The translations under genes and the position numbers were made by a program. From contig CAJMLK010000025.1 in assembly GCA_905214305.1 (NCBI GenBank), positions 1 through 36,247 of the forward strand: a DNA stretch of 36,247 nucleotides, written 5' to 3'. The DNA is from an uncultured bacterium (GTDB lineage Bacteria > Desulfobacterota > Desulfovibrionia > Desulfovibrionales > Desulfovibrionaceae). Shown in pieces: positions 16,898-23,638 of this stretch (its first letter is position 1; each line of letters begins with the position of its first letter). Below the pieces are notes generated by a model. That model ran no database searches, was not told where the DNA came from, and saw nothing but the letters and a program-made list of their open reading frames with translations.

Positions 16898-16989
16898 TGG
16901 CGGAGAGGGAGAGATTCGAACTCTCGGTACGCGATTAACGTACACACGATTTCCAATCGTGCTCCTTCGGCCAGCTCGGACACCTCTCC
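16898..16989 (-). tRNA. tRNA-Ser (anticodon GGA)
   Basis: A 92-nt class II tRNA with encoded CCA. The acceptor stem is GGAGAGG/CCTCTCC with G as discriminator. The anticodon stem is CACGA/TCGTG with loop TTGGAAA, giving GGA (plus-strand 16952-16954; reads UCC/UCU). The long variable arm is GTACG/CGCGTAC-like and the T arm is GAGAG-TTCGAAT-CTCTC. The long variable arm and the anticodon both identify serine. Its own promoter and terminator flank it, so it is transcribed alone. Confidence 0.97.
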
Positions 16990-17019
16990 GCATGTTTTGC
17001 ATTCGTGCAAAGCCGAAAC

Positions 17020-17048
17020 TGTATATGGCATATCCACAGAGAATGCAA
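17020..17048 (-). promoter_or_regulatory. sigma-70 promoter of tRNA-Ser
   Basis: On the minus strand TTGCAT, 17 nt, TATACA. Predicted start is near 17013, about 24 nt before the mature tRNA 5' end at 16989. Confidence 0.75.
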
Positions 17049-17098
17049 GCAAAAAATGGTAAAATTATGGGCTGATGCCGTAACACTGTTCTGTGCGC

Positions 17099-17266
17099 CT
17101 AGGTTTTATCCTCGGGCGGTGTCTTTTCAGCGTCGGTCTTTTTTTCACCCCTCCGCCGGAGGGGTGGCAAGCGAAAGTCCATTCAGCACAGTCCGCCGCC
17201 GGTTTTAACCAGCATCCAGAACAGCCCGCCCACAATGACCACAGTCAGCAAGATTTTGATCAGCAT
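17099..17266 (-). CDS. candidate membrane selenoprotein (55 codons with in-frame UGA as Sec)
   Basis: The start codon at 17266 follows the previous stop by 3 nt and has AGGA 7 nt upstream. Codons 1-27 give one transmembrane helix (MLIKILLTVVIVGGLFWMLV) and the end KTGGGLC. Codon 28 is TGA (17185-17183). The frame then stays open for 27 more codons of hydrophilic sequence (MDFRLPPLRRRGEKK...PPEDKT) to TAG at 17101-17099. A 9-bp hairpin 3' of the TGA meets bacterial SECIS rules. Read as Sec, the product is a single-pass protein with a Cys-Sec pair just after the helix and a charged tail, shaped like its 46-residue neighbour. Without recoding it is a 27-residue TM peptide abutting a separate 27-codon frame (TGAATG). 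I know no named family for it. Confidence 0.5.
17146..17166 (-). promoter_or_regulatory. candidate bacterial SECIS element
   Basis: Perfect 9-bp stem (CACCCCTCC/GGAGGGGTG on the minus strand) with loop GGC, starting 16 nt after the in-frame TGA; the loop begins 25 nt after it. Published bacterial SECIS criteria are a 4-16 bp upper stem, a 3-14 nt loop with G in its first two positions, and 16-37 nt between UGA and loop; all hold. It is not an intrinsic terminator: on the minus strand it is followed by seven A, not T. Confidence 0.5.
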
Positions 17267-17269
17267 TTT

Positions 17270-17410
17270 TTAATCCTGCCCATGTGTCTGATCTTTTTTG
17301 GTTTCCCGCCCTGCTCGTTTTTTTTCAACTCCGGCAGACCGGTAAAAGATCCATAGTGCCAGCGCGGACAGCAGGGTGATGGCTATGGCATTGAGTGTCA
17401 GGTAGCCCAT
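17270..17410 (-). CDS. 46-residue single-pass membrane protein
   Basis: The start at 17410 lies 10 nt after the fabI stop. Its ribosome-binding site GAGGA overlaps that TGA codon, so translation is probably coupled to fabI. The protein has one hydrophobic helix (residues 3-23, LTLNAIAITLLSALALWIFY) and a lysine/arginine-rich soluble tail. Orientation rules place the tail in the cytoplasm. It ends 3 nt before the start of the next small gene. I recognise no family. Codon use and the intact ribosome-binding site argue that it is real. Confidence 0.7.
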   Translation of the reverse strand: MGYLTLNAIAITLLSALALWIFYRSAGVEKKRAGRETKKDQTHGQD

Positions 17411-17420
17411 AATTTTATCC

Positions 17421-18191
17421 TCAGGCGGTTACGCCCACCTTGCTGAAGCCGCTGTCGACGTAGATGATCTGCCCGGTCACGGCATTGGCAAGATCAGACG
17501 CCAGAAAAGCCGCCACGCCGCCCACGTCGGCCGTAGTCACGTTGCGGCGCAGGGGCGAATTGTTTTCCACCATGGTAAAAATATCCTTGAGGCTCGACAC
17601 GGCCGAGGCGGCCAGCGTTTTTATGGGGCCTGCGCTGATGGCGTTGACTCGTACTCCCTTGGGGCCAAGGTCGTAGGCCAGATAGCGCATGGACGCTTCA
17701 AGAGCGGCCTTGGCTACACCCATGATATTGTAGCCGGGAATGACCTGGGTGGAGCCATGATAGGTCATGGTAAGCACCGAGGAGTTTTCGTTGAACAGCG
17801 GCTCAAAAGCGCGGCAAAGGCCGGTGAGGGAATAGGCCGAAACTTCCAGTGCAAGCTTGAATCCGTCACGCGAAGTGTCCACAAAGCGGCCGCACAGATC
17901 GTCGCGGTTGGCAAAAGCCACAGAGTGGATCAGGATGTCAAGATCCCCCCATTTTTCTTTGACCACGGAAGCGGCATTTTCGATCTGCGCGTCGTCGCAC
18001 ACGTCACACTGGAAGGTGAACTCGCCCCCCAGTTCTTCACTCAGAGGCTCAACACGTTTCTTGATGGCTTCGCCCACATAGTTGAACGCCAGCCGCGCTC
18101 CCTGAGCTTTCAGGGCAGCAGCAATGCCATAGGCGATGCTCCGGTTGTTGGCCAATCCCATTATGAGAGCTTTCTTTCCTTGCAGCAGCAT
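17421..18191 (-). CDS. fabI: enoyl-[acyl-carrier-protein] reductase (NADH), FabI
   Basis: A 256-residue SDR-superfamily enzyme that reduces the trans-2 double bond in the last step of each fatty-acid elongation cycle; it is the triclosan target. Key residues line up with E. coli FabI: the glycine-rich GLANNRSIAYGIA (12-24), Tyr144, catalytic Tyr154 and Lys161 in the Y-x6-K spacing that marks FabI rather than ordinary SDRs, and the substrate-loop sequence SAGPIKTLAAS. The start at 18191 has TAGGAGG 4 nt upstream. The frame is open for 50 codons further upstream but without homology. Two tiny membrane-protein genes follow at once. It is 349 nt downstream of purC, so it probably has its own promoter. 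Confidence 0.96.
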   Translation of the reverse strand: MLLQGKKALIMGLANNRSIAYGIAAALKAQGARLAFNYVGEAIKKRVEPLSEELGGEFTFQCDVCDDAQIENAASVVKEKWGDLDILIHSVAFANRDDLCGRFVDTSRDGFKLALEVSAYSLTGLCRAFEPLFNENSSVLTMTYHGSTQVIPGYNIMGVAKAALEASMRYLAYDLGPKGVRVNAISAGPIKTLAASAVSSLKDIFTMVENNSPLRRNVTTADVGGVAAFLASDLANAVTGQIIYVDSGFSKVGVTA

Positions 18192-18540
18192 GGATCCTCC
18201 TAGGAAAAATACGGGCCGGACAGGCCGCGTGCGGTTGTAAATTGCGCCGCCTGTCCGCTGTTGCGGCTGGGGGCTGTATGAAAAAAATGTTTGGCAACGT
18301 TGTCCCGGCCAGCCAGAGGCGGGCAGAAGCGCAACAGGCAAAATGAGCGGCCCGCGCTCGCGAAACAGGCTGACCGGGCAGAATGCCGCACTTGACCATC
18401 ACGCGCGGGGACGTGATGGGTGTGCCGGTGGCAAACCGTATCCGCCGTGTGACAACATGTGCAGGCAACGGCGATGATTCTTCGCACGGTAGCGGCAAAG
18501 CCGCAAGCCCGCACCTTTGCGGCATGGGGCTGAAGTGTGT
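18192..18540. other. fabI leader / purC-fabI intergenic region
   Basis: No gene seen on either strand. A 7-bp hairpin, CATCACG/CGTGATG, lies at 18397-18418 without a U-tract. I could not find a convincing sigma-70 promoter for fabI or a terminator for purC, so co-transcription through the gap remains possible. Confidence 0.35.
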
Positions 18541-19422
18541 TTATTTTGTAATAATTTCGTAGGCTTCTTTGTATTTATCCGCAGTAATTCTTATGACGTC
18601 CTCAGGCAGGGGCGGCGGCGGAGGCTGCATGTCCCAGGGCTGCGCTTTGAGCCAGTCGCGCAGATACTGTTTGTCAAAGCTGGGTTGGCCCTGACCGGCT
18701 TTGTACTGGTCCGCAGGCCAGAAGCGCGAGGAGTCGGGCGTAAGAACTTCATCAATGAGGTGCAGCTTGCCGTCAATAAAGCCAAATTCAAACTTGGTGT
18801 CCGCCACGATGATGCCCCGGCTTGCGGCATAGGCGCGCCCGGCCTCATAGAGGGCCAGAGCCGTTTGTTCAACCTGGCGGGCCATGTCATTCCCCAGCAG
18901 GCGGGCTGCCTGGGCCACGCTCAGGTTTTCATCGTGCTGGCCCAGTTCCGCCTTGGTAGAGGGCGTAAAGATGGCAGGCTCAAGCTTGTCGGATTCCTGC
19001 AGGCCCGGGGGCAGTGCGTAGCCGCAAAGTGAGCCGCTCGCCTGATAGTCGTTCCACCCGGACCCCGTAATGTAACCGCGCACGATGCATTCCACGGGCA
19101 GAGGGTCTGCCTTGCGCGCGAGCACGGCACGGCCTTCAAGCTCGTCCTTCCAGGGCGCCAGTGCCTCGGGAAAGCGGTTTACATCGCTTTCAAGCAGATG
19201 GTTGGGGACAATGTTCTTGAACTTTTCCATCCAGAACAGGGTGATCTGGTTCAGGATCACCCCTTTGTAGGGGATAGGCTCGTTCATGATCACGTCAAAG
19301 GCCGACATTCTGTCTGTGGTGACGATGAGCAGTGTTTTTTCGTCCACATTATAGATGTCGCGCACCTTGCCGCGTGAAAGCAGCGGGTAGGCGGTAATGT
19401 CAGTTTTGACCACAACCTTCAT
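18541..19422 (-). CDS. purC: phosphoribosylaminoimidazole-succinocarboxamide synthase (SAICAR synthetase)
   Basis: A 293-residue ATP-dependent ligase joining CAIR and aspartate in purine synthesis. It is the longer (about 300-residue) PurC form. Visible motifs: SRGKVRDIYNVDEKTLLIVTTDRMSAFD at the N-terminus (nucleotide-binding), ECIVRGYITGSGW in the middle, and the signature IIVADTKFEFGF then LIDEVLTPDSSRFW near the C-terminus. AGGAG lies 6 nt before the ATG. hisD ends 25 nt upstream on the same strand, so hisD-purC form one transcription unit. The pairing is notable because AICAR is both a purine intermediate downstream of PurC and a by-product of histidine synthesis. Confidence 0.97.
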   Translation of the reverse strand: MKVVVKTDITAYPLLSRGKVRDIYNVDEKTLLIVTTDRMSAFDVIMNEPIPYKGVILNQITLFWMEKFKNIVPNHLLESDVNRFPEALAPWKDELEGRAVLARKADPLPVECIVRGYITGSGWNDYQASGSLCGYALPPGLQESDKLEPAIFTPSTKAELGQHDENLSVAQAARLLGNDMARQVEQTALALYEAGRAYAASRGIIVADTKFEFGFIDGKLHLIDEVLTPDSSRFWPADQYKAGQGQPSFDKQYLRDWLKAQPWDMQPPPPPLPEDVIRITADKYKEAYEIITK

Positions 19423-19447
19423 GGGTGCTCCTGATGTGTCGGCCCGA

Positions 19448-20752
19448 TTATTTTTTGGCGCGCGCTTCTACGCTGCGCGCGTGCGCTTCCAGCCCTTCCA
19501 TGCGGGCAAGGGCGGCAATGGACTGCATGTTTTGCTGCAAAAAGGCCGGAGACGTTGCCACAATGCTGGTTCGCTTGCAGAAGGTCTGCACGGAAAGGGC
19601 CGACGAAAAGCGGGCCGTGCCCAATGTGGGCAGCACATGGTTGGGCCCGGCGAAGTAGTCGCCCACGGCCTCGGGGCTGTGCTGGCCCATGAAGATGGCT
19701 CCGGCATGGCGTATGTGGGGCAGAACGGCCCAAGGGTCGCGGGTGCAGATTTCAAGGTGTTCGGGGGCGACCATGTTGGCTACGGCCACGGCCACGCTCA
19801 GGTTGGGCGTGACAACAATGGCCCCCCAGTCTTCAAGTGAGCGGGCAGCTGTGGTGGCTCTGGGCAGGGCGGCGCACTGTTTGGTCAGTTCCTGCCAGAG
19901 ATTGTCGGCCAGACGCTGGTCGTCAGTAACGCAGATTGCCGATGCAAGCGTGTCATGCTCGGCTTGCGACAGCATGTCTGCGGCAAGCCATTCGGCATTG
20001 GCCGAAGAGTCTGCCAGGATAAGCACTTCGCTCGGGCCGGCGATCATGTCGATGCCCACCGTGCCTTGCACCAGACGCTTGGCGGTGGTGACAAAAATGT
20101 TGCCCGGTCCGGTGATGACGTCTACCGGGGGCATGCTTTGCGTGCCGTAGGCCATGCCCGCCACTGACCATGCCCCGCCGACGCGGTACACTTCTTCAAT
20201 GTCCAGCAGGTGGGCTGCGGCCAGAATGTGGGGGTTGACACTGCCATCCTTGCGGGGCGGCGTGCAGATGGCAAGGCGCGGCACACCGGCAACCTGCGCC
20301 GGAATGGCAGTCATGAGCAGGCTGGAGATCAGCGGGGTGTTGCCGCCTTGACCGCCCGGCACATAAAGCCCGGCAGCGTCAACGGGCAAAACGTGCTGCC
20401 CCAGAATGCTGCCGTCAGGGCGCGTGGTAAACCAGGATTTTTCTGTTTGCGCTTCATGAAACGAGCGTATGTAGGTGGCGGCCTGACTGATGATTTCTCT
20501 GTTTTCAATGGAAACAGAGGCCGCCGCCCGGGCGATTTCCTGCTCGCTGACGAGCAGGGGGGGCGCAAAATCCGGGCAGTCAAAATGACGGGTATATTCC
20601 ACCAGGGCTTCATCGCCCTTTTCGCGCACGGCAGCGATGATATCGCGCACGGCGCTTTCCACCCCGTCACCGGGGTTGTTGCGGCCTTGCAGCCATTGGG
20701 CAAGCTTGGGCCACTCCTGCTCATTATGCAGAGTCAAAGTCCGGCATGTCAT
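19448..20752 (-). CDS. hisD: histidinol dehydrogenase
   Basis: A 434-residue zinc enzyme that oxidises L-histidinol to L-histidine with two NAD+, the last step of histidine synthesis. The length is the family norm. The signature DMIAGPSEVLILAD and the following MLSQAEHDTLASAICVT are present, together with GGAWSVAGMAYGT and the C-terminal HLEICTRDP...NHVLPTLGTARFSSALSVQTFCK region, which carry the catalytic Glu-His and zinc ligands. GAGG-type ribosome binding sits 9-14 nt before the ATG. It leads the hisD-purC unit from a well-placed promoter; no other his genes are in the window. Confidence 0.97.
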   Translation of the reverse strand: MTCRTLTLHNEQEWPKLAQWLQGRNNPGDGVESAVRDIIAAVREKGDEALVEYTRHFDCPDFAPPLLVSEQEIARAAASVSIENREIISQAATYIRSFHEAQTEKSWFTTRPDGSILGQHVLPVDAAGLYVPGGQGGNTPLISSLLMTAIPAQVAGVPRLAICTPPRKDGSVNPHILAAAHLLDIEEVYRVGGAWSVAGMAYGTQSMPPVDVITGPGNIFVTTAKRLVQGTVGIDMIAGPSEVLILADSSANAEWLAADMLSQAEHDTLASAICVTDDQRLADNLWQELTKQCAALPRATTAARSLEDWGAIVVTPNLSVAVAVANMVAPEHLEICTRDPWAVLPHIRHAGAIFMGQHSPEAVGDYFAGPNHVLPTLGTARFSSALSVQTFCKRTSIVATSPAFLQQNMQSIAALARMEGLEAHARSVEARAKK

Positions 20753-20778
20753 AGTATTTTCCTCACCTCGATTGGGGG

Positions 20779-20807
20779 AATATACAGAAGGCTCCCGTGA
20801 ATGTCGA
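20779..20807 (-). promoter_or_regulatory. sigma-70 promoter of hisD-purC
   Basis: On the minus strand TCGACA, 17 nt, TATATT, with start predicted near 20772, only about 20 nt before the hisD ATG. The leader is too short for a his-type attenuator peptide. Confidence 0.6.
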
Positions 20808-21018
20808 GACTCGCCGCCGCTTGAGAAAGGCAGCCGACATGGTGTTTTTCATGCTGCATCAGGGCGGAACGCGCGAACGGCTGAAAAATCCGGCCTGATC
20901 AGTCATAAATCCTGTTTGATCGCGCAGTTTTGGGGGGCGGCAGTTTTTCAATGCATGCCGGAGCTGGAGCCACCGATGGTTTTCTGTCTGAAGTTCACAC
21001 TATTCCTTATGGCATCCT
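20808..21018. other. gene-free region upstream of hisD
   Basis: No supported gene or RNA. It is part of a 590-nt gene-free stretch between hisD and the Sel1-like gene that also contains the tandem repeat at 21019, a terminator at 21139 and a hairpin cluster at 21219. Confidence 0.35.
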
Positions 21019-21088
21019 TGCCAGAACCTCTGTGCCAGAACCTCTTTGTCAAAATTCCCTTGCCAAAATTTGTTTGCCGGGCATTGAA
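21019..21088. repeat. degenerate 14-bp tandem repeat, five units
   Basis: Consecutive 14-mers in exact register: TGCCAGAACCTCTG, TGCCAGAACCTCTT, TGTCAAAATTCCCT, TGCCAAAATTTGTT, TGCCGGGCATTGAA. Units 1 and 2 differ by one base, units 3 and 4 are more diverged, and unit 5 keeps mainly the TGCC start. It lies about 210-280 nt upstream of the hisD promoter. Confidence 0.65.
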
Positions 21089-21130
21089 ACTGTCGGCAAC
21101 CAGCAATACTGCGTGAAAACGTTGCCGATT

Positions 21131-21172
21131 AAAAACAGCAGCGCTGTTTACCCACGCGGATAAACAGCGCTG
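21131..21172 (-). terminator. terminator of the Sel1-like gene
   Basis: Perfect 12-bp inverted repeat (CAGCGCTGTTTA, arms 21139-21150 and 21161-21172, 10-nt loop). On the minus strand it is followed by CTGTTTTTAAT, giving a U-tract. It lies about 170 nt downstream of the stop at 21343. Confidence 0.7.
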
Positions 21173-21218
21173 AAAGCACGCCGGATGGTGCAATATCTCT
21201 CTTGTACGATGGGATGAC

Positions 21219-21346
21219 TAGAGCTGTTAACGAATGAAATGAGTTAACTGCTCTGCAAGGATTTCTTTGAAAATCCTTGCCACGAAATGCGAGGAGGCAG
21301 GCTTTTGCCTGCCGGAAACGAGCATTTCAAGTGTTAACTGCTCTAA
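21219..21346. repeat. cluster of palindromic hairpins overlapping a stop codon
   Basis: Three hairpins lie in a row: AGAGCTGTTAAC/GTTAACTGCTCT (21220-21254, one mismatch), GCAAGGATTT/AAATCCTTGC (21255-21280), and a nested GAAATGC...GGCAGGC-tttt-GCCTGCC...GCATTTC (21284-21328). It ends with a second GTTAACTGCTCT (21333-21344) whose complement includes the TAG stop of the Sel1-like gene. The minus strand of 21319-21346 resembles palindromic modules at 23926 and 34389. Confidence 0.65.
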
Positions 21347-22602
21347 ATGAAAGGCGGCGTGTGGCGTACTGTGACAGGCAGCGCCTGAGGCACGTTTTCC
21401 TGAGCTTTGACAATATATGTGAGGGCGGGACTGCACAGCTCCCGCAATTGTGCGGTCAAGGCTCGCCTGCGTTCGCGCTCCATCTCCAGTTCTGCCTGAC
21501 GTTGTTCCTGAAAGGTTCGCAGCCAGGCCGTGGCCCGCTCCCTGGCTCTTTCCTGCATTTCAGGATCAATGATGCGGGGGCGTCTGATTTTTTGCGAATC
21601 CTGAAAGTGCAGCCTTTCTTCCTGAGACTGCAGGGGACGGGGCGGCAAAACCGCGCACAGGGCATATGACAGCACCTGCTCAAAAGCGATGGGCTGTAGT
21701 TGCGGCAGGGGGTTATCAACCAGCAGCAGGCCATTGTCGGTCTTTTCAAGTATGCGACCTATATGGGTATACACGCAGGCATCTTCCACAGCCTCGGGCG
21801 TATCGCCGCCAGCCAACGCTTCAAAAACGGCATAGGCAAAGGCACGGGAATAGCCCTTGTTCATGGCTATGGTGCGATACTGGTGGGCCATTTCGGTATC
21901 CGGGGCCTTGGGCAGGGTGTAGCCGCAGTTCTGCCCGCCAAAGCGATACCAGCGGGATATTTCATGCGCGGCCGGGCCATATCCCGCATCGGCGGCCATG
22001 AGAAGCCAGTGGAGGTTGGTTCCGGTATTCCAGCGGGTGGCATAGGCGTGCATGGCCTTGGGATCGCCAAGAAAGGCCCCCCGCGTAAAGGCGCTGCGGG
22101 TTTGGCCTATGCCGTCATCATACAGGGCCAGCCGTGTGTAGACCCAGCCCGGGGACGTGTAGCGGGCGGCCCACTCAAGCCAGAATGATATGGAATGCAT
22201 GAAAGGGGGGATGTCGGGGTGTGCCGCGACCAGAGCCGGGCGTTCGCACTGGATGCGGATAATAAGGTCGGCCATGGCAACGGGATTGCCCTCAAGCGCC
22301 TCCTGCAGAACGGGCAGATACTGGCTTGACGACTGGCAGCCCACATAGCGTGGTCTTTTACGCGCCTTGTCGGGCGGAGGGGAGTACCAGTCCGGATCTT
22401 CCACAACAGGCGCCGTTATCAGCAGGGTACGGGGCAGAGCCTGATTGCAGTAGGCAGTATCGCCTTCAGTGCAGGCAAGCTCGGGCAGAGGGCGCTGCCC
22501 CAGTTGCGGGGTGAAGTAGATGTCGGCGGCAAAAAGCCGCAGAGGAAGAAAAAGCAGAAAAAACGCACCAAGATGCGGGATGACAGTACTGCGCCATGAC
22601 AT
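21343..22602 (-). CDS. secreted Sel1-like repeat protein with C-terminal charged helix
   Basis: A 419-residue protein with an N-terminal signal peptide (hydrophobic to about residue 25, ending LRLFAA). The middle shows alpha-helical repeats of the Sel1/TPR kind (GDPKAMHAYATRWN, WLLMAADAGYGPAAHEISRWYR, MNKGYSRAFAYAVFEALAGG). Residues about 345-395 are strongly charged and likely coiled coil (ERARERATAWLRTFQEQRQA). Several Cys residues could form periplasmic disulfides. Sel1 proteins are usually scaffolds; no specific role can be given. GGAGG lies 7 nt before the ATG. It is monocistronic. Confidence 0.72.
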   Translation of the reverse strand: MSWRSTVIPHLGAFFLLFLPLRLFAADIYFTPQLGQRPLPELACTEGDTAYCNQALPRTLLITAPVVEDPDWYSPPPDKARKRPRYVGCQSSSQYLPVLQEALEGNPVAMADLIIRIQCERPALVAAHPDIPPFMHSISFWLEWAARYTSPGWVYTRLALYDDGIGQTRSAFTRGAFLGDPKAMHAYATRWNTGTNLHWLLMAADAGYGPAAHEISRWYRFGGQNCGYTLPKAPDTEMAHQYRTIAMNKGYSRAFAYAVFEALAGGDTPEAVEDACVYTHIGRILEKTDNGLLLVDNPLPQLQPIAFEQVLSYALCAVLPPRPLQSQEERLHFQDSQKIRRPRIIDPEMQERARERATAWLRTFQEQRQAELEMERERRRALTAQLRELCSPALTYIVKAQENVPQALPVTVRHTPPFI

Positions 22603-22858
22603 GAAACGCCCTCCACTGGTATAGGAGAATCAAGTCGTTGCCTGCCGGTAAACCGGCAGCCCTGAACGCACAGCCATGTCCGGGCCGGCCTTTGGCAATT
22701 ACCTGCAAAGCCGGAGCATGACACAATCGAAAAAAACGTATATTTGTTATGATCGCCCTGCTGGGGCAAGCCATGCCGCCAGCATGATTTGTAAATATAA
22801 CAATACTTATTTATAATTTTATATTCTAATTTCAATATACGTCAAGTCCTCTGAAGCC
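22603..22858. other. divergent region between the Sel1-like gene and grpE, with a very A/T-rich block
   Basis: No gene seen. An 8-bp palindrome CTGCCGGT/ACCGGCAG lies at 22642-22659. About 60 nt at 22786-22846 are over 80% A/T, in strong contrast to the GC-rich surroundings; directly upstream of the grpE promoter it could act as an UP element. No CIRCE (HrcA) repeat is present. Confidence 0.45.
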
Positions 22859-22887
22859 TTGACAGTCTGTAAACCCGAACTTAGTTA
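22859..22887 (+). promoter_or_regulatory. sigma-70 promoter of grpE
   Basis: Consensus -35 TTGACA, 17 nt, TAGTTA. Predicted start is near 22894, about 42 nt before the grpE ATG at 22936. I see no clear sigma-32 motif. Confidence 0.65.
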
Positions 22888-22935
22888 CAAGAAATGAACG
22901 CGGCCGCCAGCGGGCGGGGCGACTCAGGAGGGATC

Positions 22936-23571
22936 ATGCAGCGTCACAAGATGCACAAATCTTATGAAGGGGCAGGGCAGCCGGAAGACGAATTTTCGGA
23001 AGACAGCCTGCACTTTTCTGCGCCGGACGGCATGGGAGAAATGCCCGGCGAAATGCCCGGCGAATTGGATGACAGCTTGCTTGAAGGCATGGCTGACGCA
23101 ATGACAGCGCAGGGCGATGTTCTTTCTGCGGCAGAAGCAGAGGCCCGGTGCAAGGCCGAGGTGGAAGAGATGCGTTTGCGCATGGCTGCTGAGATGGACA
23201 ACTTTCAGAAGCGCCTCAAGCGTGAGCATGAAGAGCAGATGCGTTACGCCGCCGAAAAGGTTTTGGGCGATCTTTTGCCCACGCTTGATAACCTTGATCT
23301 GGCTTTGCAATACGGAAGCACCAACGAGGCTTGCAAGGATATGTTGCAGGGCGTGGCCATGACGCGCAAGCTGCTTCTTGAAGCTGTTGCCGGGCACGGT
23401 CTGGTTCCGGTGGGCGAAGAAGGCGAAGAATTTGATCCGGCCATACATGAAGCCGTGGGCTTTGACGCCCGGCCGGAGTTTGCCCCCAATTCTGTGGCCC
23501 GCCTGTTGCAGCGCGGATACAAGCTTGGCGGGCGCTTGCTGCGCCCCGCAAAAGTCATGGTCAATCCCTGA
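22936..23571 (+). CDS. grpE: nucleotide-exchange factor GrpE (DnaK cochaperone)
   Basis: A 211-residue protein. GrpE drives ADP release from DnaK during protein refolding. The acidic N-terminal tail (about 1-70, with the short repeat GEMPGEMPGE) is followed by the dimeric coiled coil (RLRMAAEMDNFQKRLKREHEE, 80-105). The four-helix bundle contains LLPTLDNLDLAL, and the beta-wing contacts DnaK (GEEGEEFDPAIHEAVGF ... VARLLQRGYKLGGRLLRPAKVMV). An ATG at 22894 is also in frame, but 22936 has AGGAGG 4 nt upstream and is the better start. dnaK and hrcA are not adjacent; the gene is monocistronic with its own promoter and terminator. Confidence 0.95.
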   Translation: MQRHKMHKSYEGAGQPEDEFSEDSLHFSAPDGMGEMPGEMPGELDDSLLEGMADAMTAQGDVLSAAEAEARCKAEVEEMRLRMAAEMDNFQKRLKREHEEQMRYAAEKVLGDLLPTLDNLDLALQYGSTNEACKDMLQGVAMTRKLLLEAVAGHGLVPVGEEGEEFDPAIHEAVGFDARPEFAPNSVARLLQRGYKLGGRLLRPAKVMVNP

Positions 23572-23592
23572 CCGGTGCGACGAGCAAAAGCA

Positions 23593-23638
23593 AAAAGAGG
23601 CCGTAATTTCCGGGGTTCCGGCAGTTACGGCCTCTTTT
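23593..23638 (+). terminator. intrinsic terminator of grpE
   Basis: A 14-bp stem, AAAAGAGGCCGTAA/TTACGGCCTCTTTT (23593-23606 and 23625-23638), 18-nt loop, ending in four T. It lies 22 nt after the stop. Confidence 0.85.

Noticed and set aside
17133..17146. Slippery A AAA AAG with an upstream AGGAGGGG, as in dnaX -1 frameshifting, in the selenoprotein-candidate tail
   Set aside because: A -1 shift meets TGA after three codons, giving a trivial product; the A-run is better explained by Glu-Lys-Lys codons.
17141..17166. Hairpin 17146-17166 as an intrinsic terminator
   Set aside because: The T-run lies 5' of the hairpin on the plus strand, so neither strand has U residues after the stem.
18397..18418. 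CATCACG hairpin as purC terminator
   Set aside because: No U-tract on either strand and about 125 nt from the purC stop.
22603..22935. CIRCE element upstream of grpE
   Set aside because: No TTAGCACTC-N9-GAGTGCTAA or close variant.
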